Positions 63,070-64,000 of a stretch of 64,000 bases of DNA are shown here, in pieces (the stretch's first letter is position 1; the number at the start of each line of letters is the position of its first letter). The notes beneath the pieces are model-generated. The model was not told the DNA's origin and did not search any database. It saw only the letters and a program-made list of their open reading frames with translations. Origin of the DNA: Corallium rubrum (lineage: Eukaryota; Cnidaria; Anthozoa; Scleralcyonacea; Coralliidae); the NCBI GenBank assembly GCA_964035015.1, contig OZ036006.1, forward strand, positions 13,668,690-13,732,689. The letters run 5' to 3'. The position numbers were made by a program, and so were the translations under genes.

Positions 63070-64000
63070 CTGACTCACCGGCTACCTCAGCTCCGTAGCC
63101 GGTCGTTTACATATGGTAGCCAGTCGTTTCCATATGGTAGCCGGTCGGTAGCCGTTCAATTTAACAAGGTTTTAACTGGTAGCTGGGTAGACGGCGGTTA
63201 TGAATACTAATTAATTTAAGTTAAATCTAATTTATATAAGTTTCTAATTAGTATTCTGACCCACCGGCTACCTTAGCTAGGTAGCCGGTCGTTTCCATAT
63301 GGTAGCCGGTCGTTCACATATGGTAGCCGGTCGTTTCCATATGGTAGCCGCTCGTTTCCATATGGTAGCCGGTCGGTAGCCGTTCAATTTAACAAGGTGT
63401 TAACTGGTAGCCGGGTAGACGGTGGTTATGAATACTAATTAATTTAAGTTAAATTTAATTTACATAAGTTTCTAATTACTATTTTGACCCACCGGCTACC
63501 TTAGCTCGGTAGCCGGTCGTTTCCATATGGTAGCCGGTCGGTAGCCGTTCAATTTAACAAGGTTTCAACTGGTAGCCGGGTAGACGGTGGTTATGAATAC
63601 TAATTAATTTAAGTTAAATCTATTTACATAAGTTTCTAATTAATATTCTGACCCACCGGCTACCTTAGCTCGGTAGCCGGTCGTTTCCATATGGTAGCCG
63701 GTCGGTAGCCGTTCAATTTAACAAGGTTTTAACTGGTAGCCGGGTAGACGGTGGTTATGAATACTAATTAATTTAATTTAAATCTAATTTACATAAGTTT
63801 CTAATTACTATTCTGACCCACCGGCTACCTTAGCTCGGTAGTCGGTCGTTTCCATATGGTAGCCGGTCGGTAGCCGTTCAATTTAACAAGGTTTTAACTG
63901 GTAGCCGGGTAGACGGTGGTTATGAATACTAATTAATTTAAGTTAAATCTAATTACATAAGTTTCTAATTACTATTCTGACCCACCGGCTACCTTAGCTC
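63070..64000. repeat. TAGCCGGT array B, right copy, head-to-tail ~164-bp satellite
   Basis: Units begin CTGACCCACCGGCTACCTTA at 63070, 63256, 63484, 63648, 63813 and 63977. Spacing settles at 164-165 bp after two longer first units with extra CGTTTCCATATGGTAGCCGG blocks. The array runs off the window end. Confidence 0.95.

Overview
This window reads as nuclear DNA of a marine-invertebrate-type metazoan. It is AT-rich, has GT-AG introns, and carries part of an SRCR-domain gene resembling the animal 'bark beetle' family. It is crowded with animal-type transposons: a Polinton/Maverick, Ty3/gypsy elements, LINEs, hAT, a CACTA-like element, a 5S-derived SINE and a Crypton-like tyrosine-recombinase gene. 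The exact phylum cannot be fixed from sequence alone. Nothing bacterial was seen: no operons with ribosome binding sites, no CRISPR, no rRNA operon.

Region 1 (1-33,626) is a nest of transposons. A fragment of a viral-type gene at the left edge is followed by a tandem array, a degraded LINE, and an old Ty3/gypsy element (about 3,735-33,626, 3' LTR 33,308-33,626). The old gypsy was split twice. A younger 144-bp-LTR gypsy (22,192-26,506, target duplication GAAAC) entered it, and a 16,804-bp Polinton (5,385-22,188, target duplication AACTGT) then landed on the boundary of the younger gypsy's 5' LTR. Independently, a DNA transposon with 11-bp TIRs (26,941-30,615, target duplication AAT) entered its RNase H region and itself contains a hAT-like insertion. 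A LINE later inserted inside the Polinton.

The Polinton keeps packaging ATPase, major capsid, integrase-chromodomain, nuclease and several small membrane-protein genes open. The minor capsid, DNA polymerase and several accessory genes are frameshifted, the polymerase N-terminus is missing and no protease is visible. It carries a cellular-type deoxynucleoside kinase and a recurrent TATA motif abutting start codons.

Region 2 (33,627-48,700) holds a long inverted-repeat element, three direct copies of a related ~1-kb segment, and a recent ~3.3-kb tandem duplication that copied the first coding exon of the SRCR/beta-helix gene. The next exon is at 46,170-46,924.

Region 3 (48,700-52,000) is a minus-strand cluster from a second, unrelated Polinton/adintovirus-like element. 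It has a packaging ATPase, a zinc-ribbon protein and small proteins, and is partly enclosed by inverted repeats with GGA/TCC tracts. Region 4 (52,000-57,230) is mostly noncoding with a 5S-derived SINE and dispersed repeats.

Region 5 (57,229-64,000) starts with a ~1.3-kb perfect CAA microsatellite. An intact 554-codon Crypton-like tyrosine recombinase follows, flanked on both sides, in direct orientation, by a telomere-motif array plus an array rich in TAGCCGGT motifs. A ~400-bp near-perfect palindrome precedes the gene and a 159-bp-arm inverted repeat follows it. This last unit is the best candidate for an undescribed mobile or satellite system.
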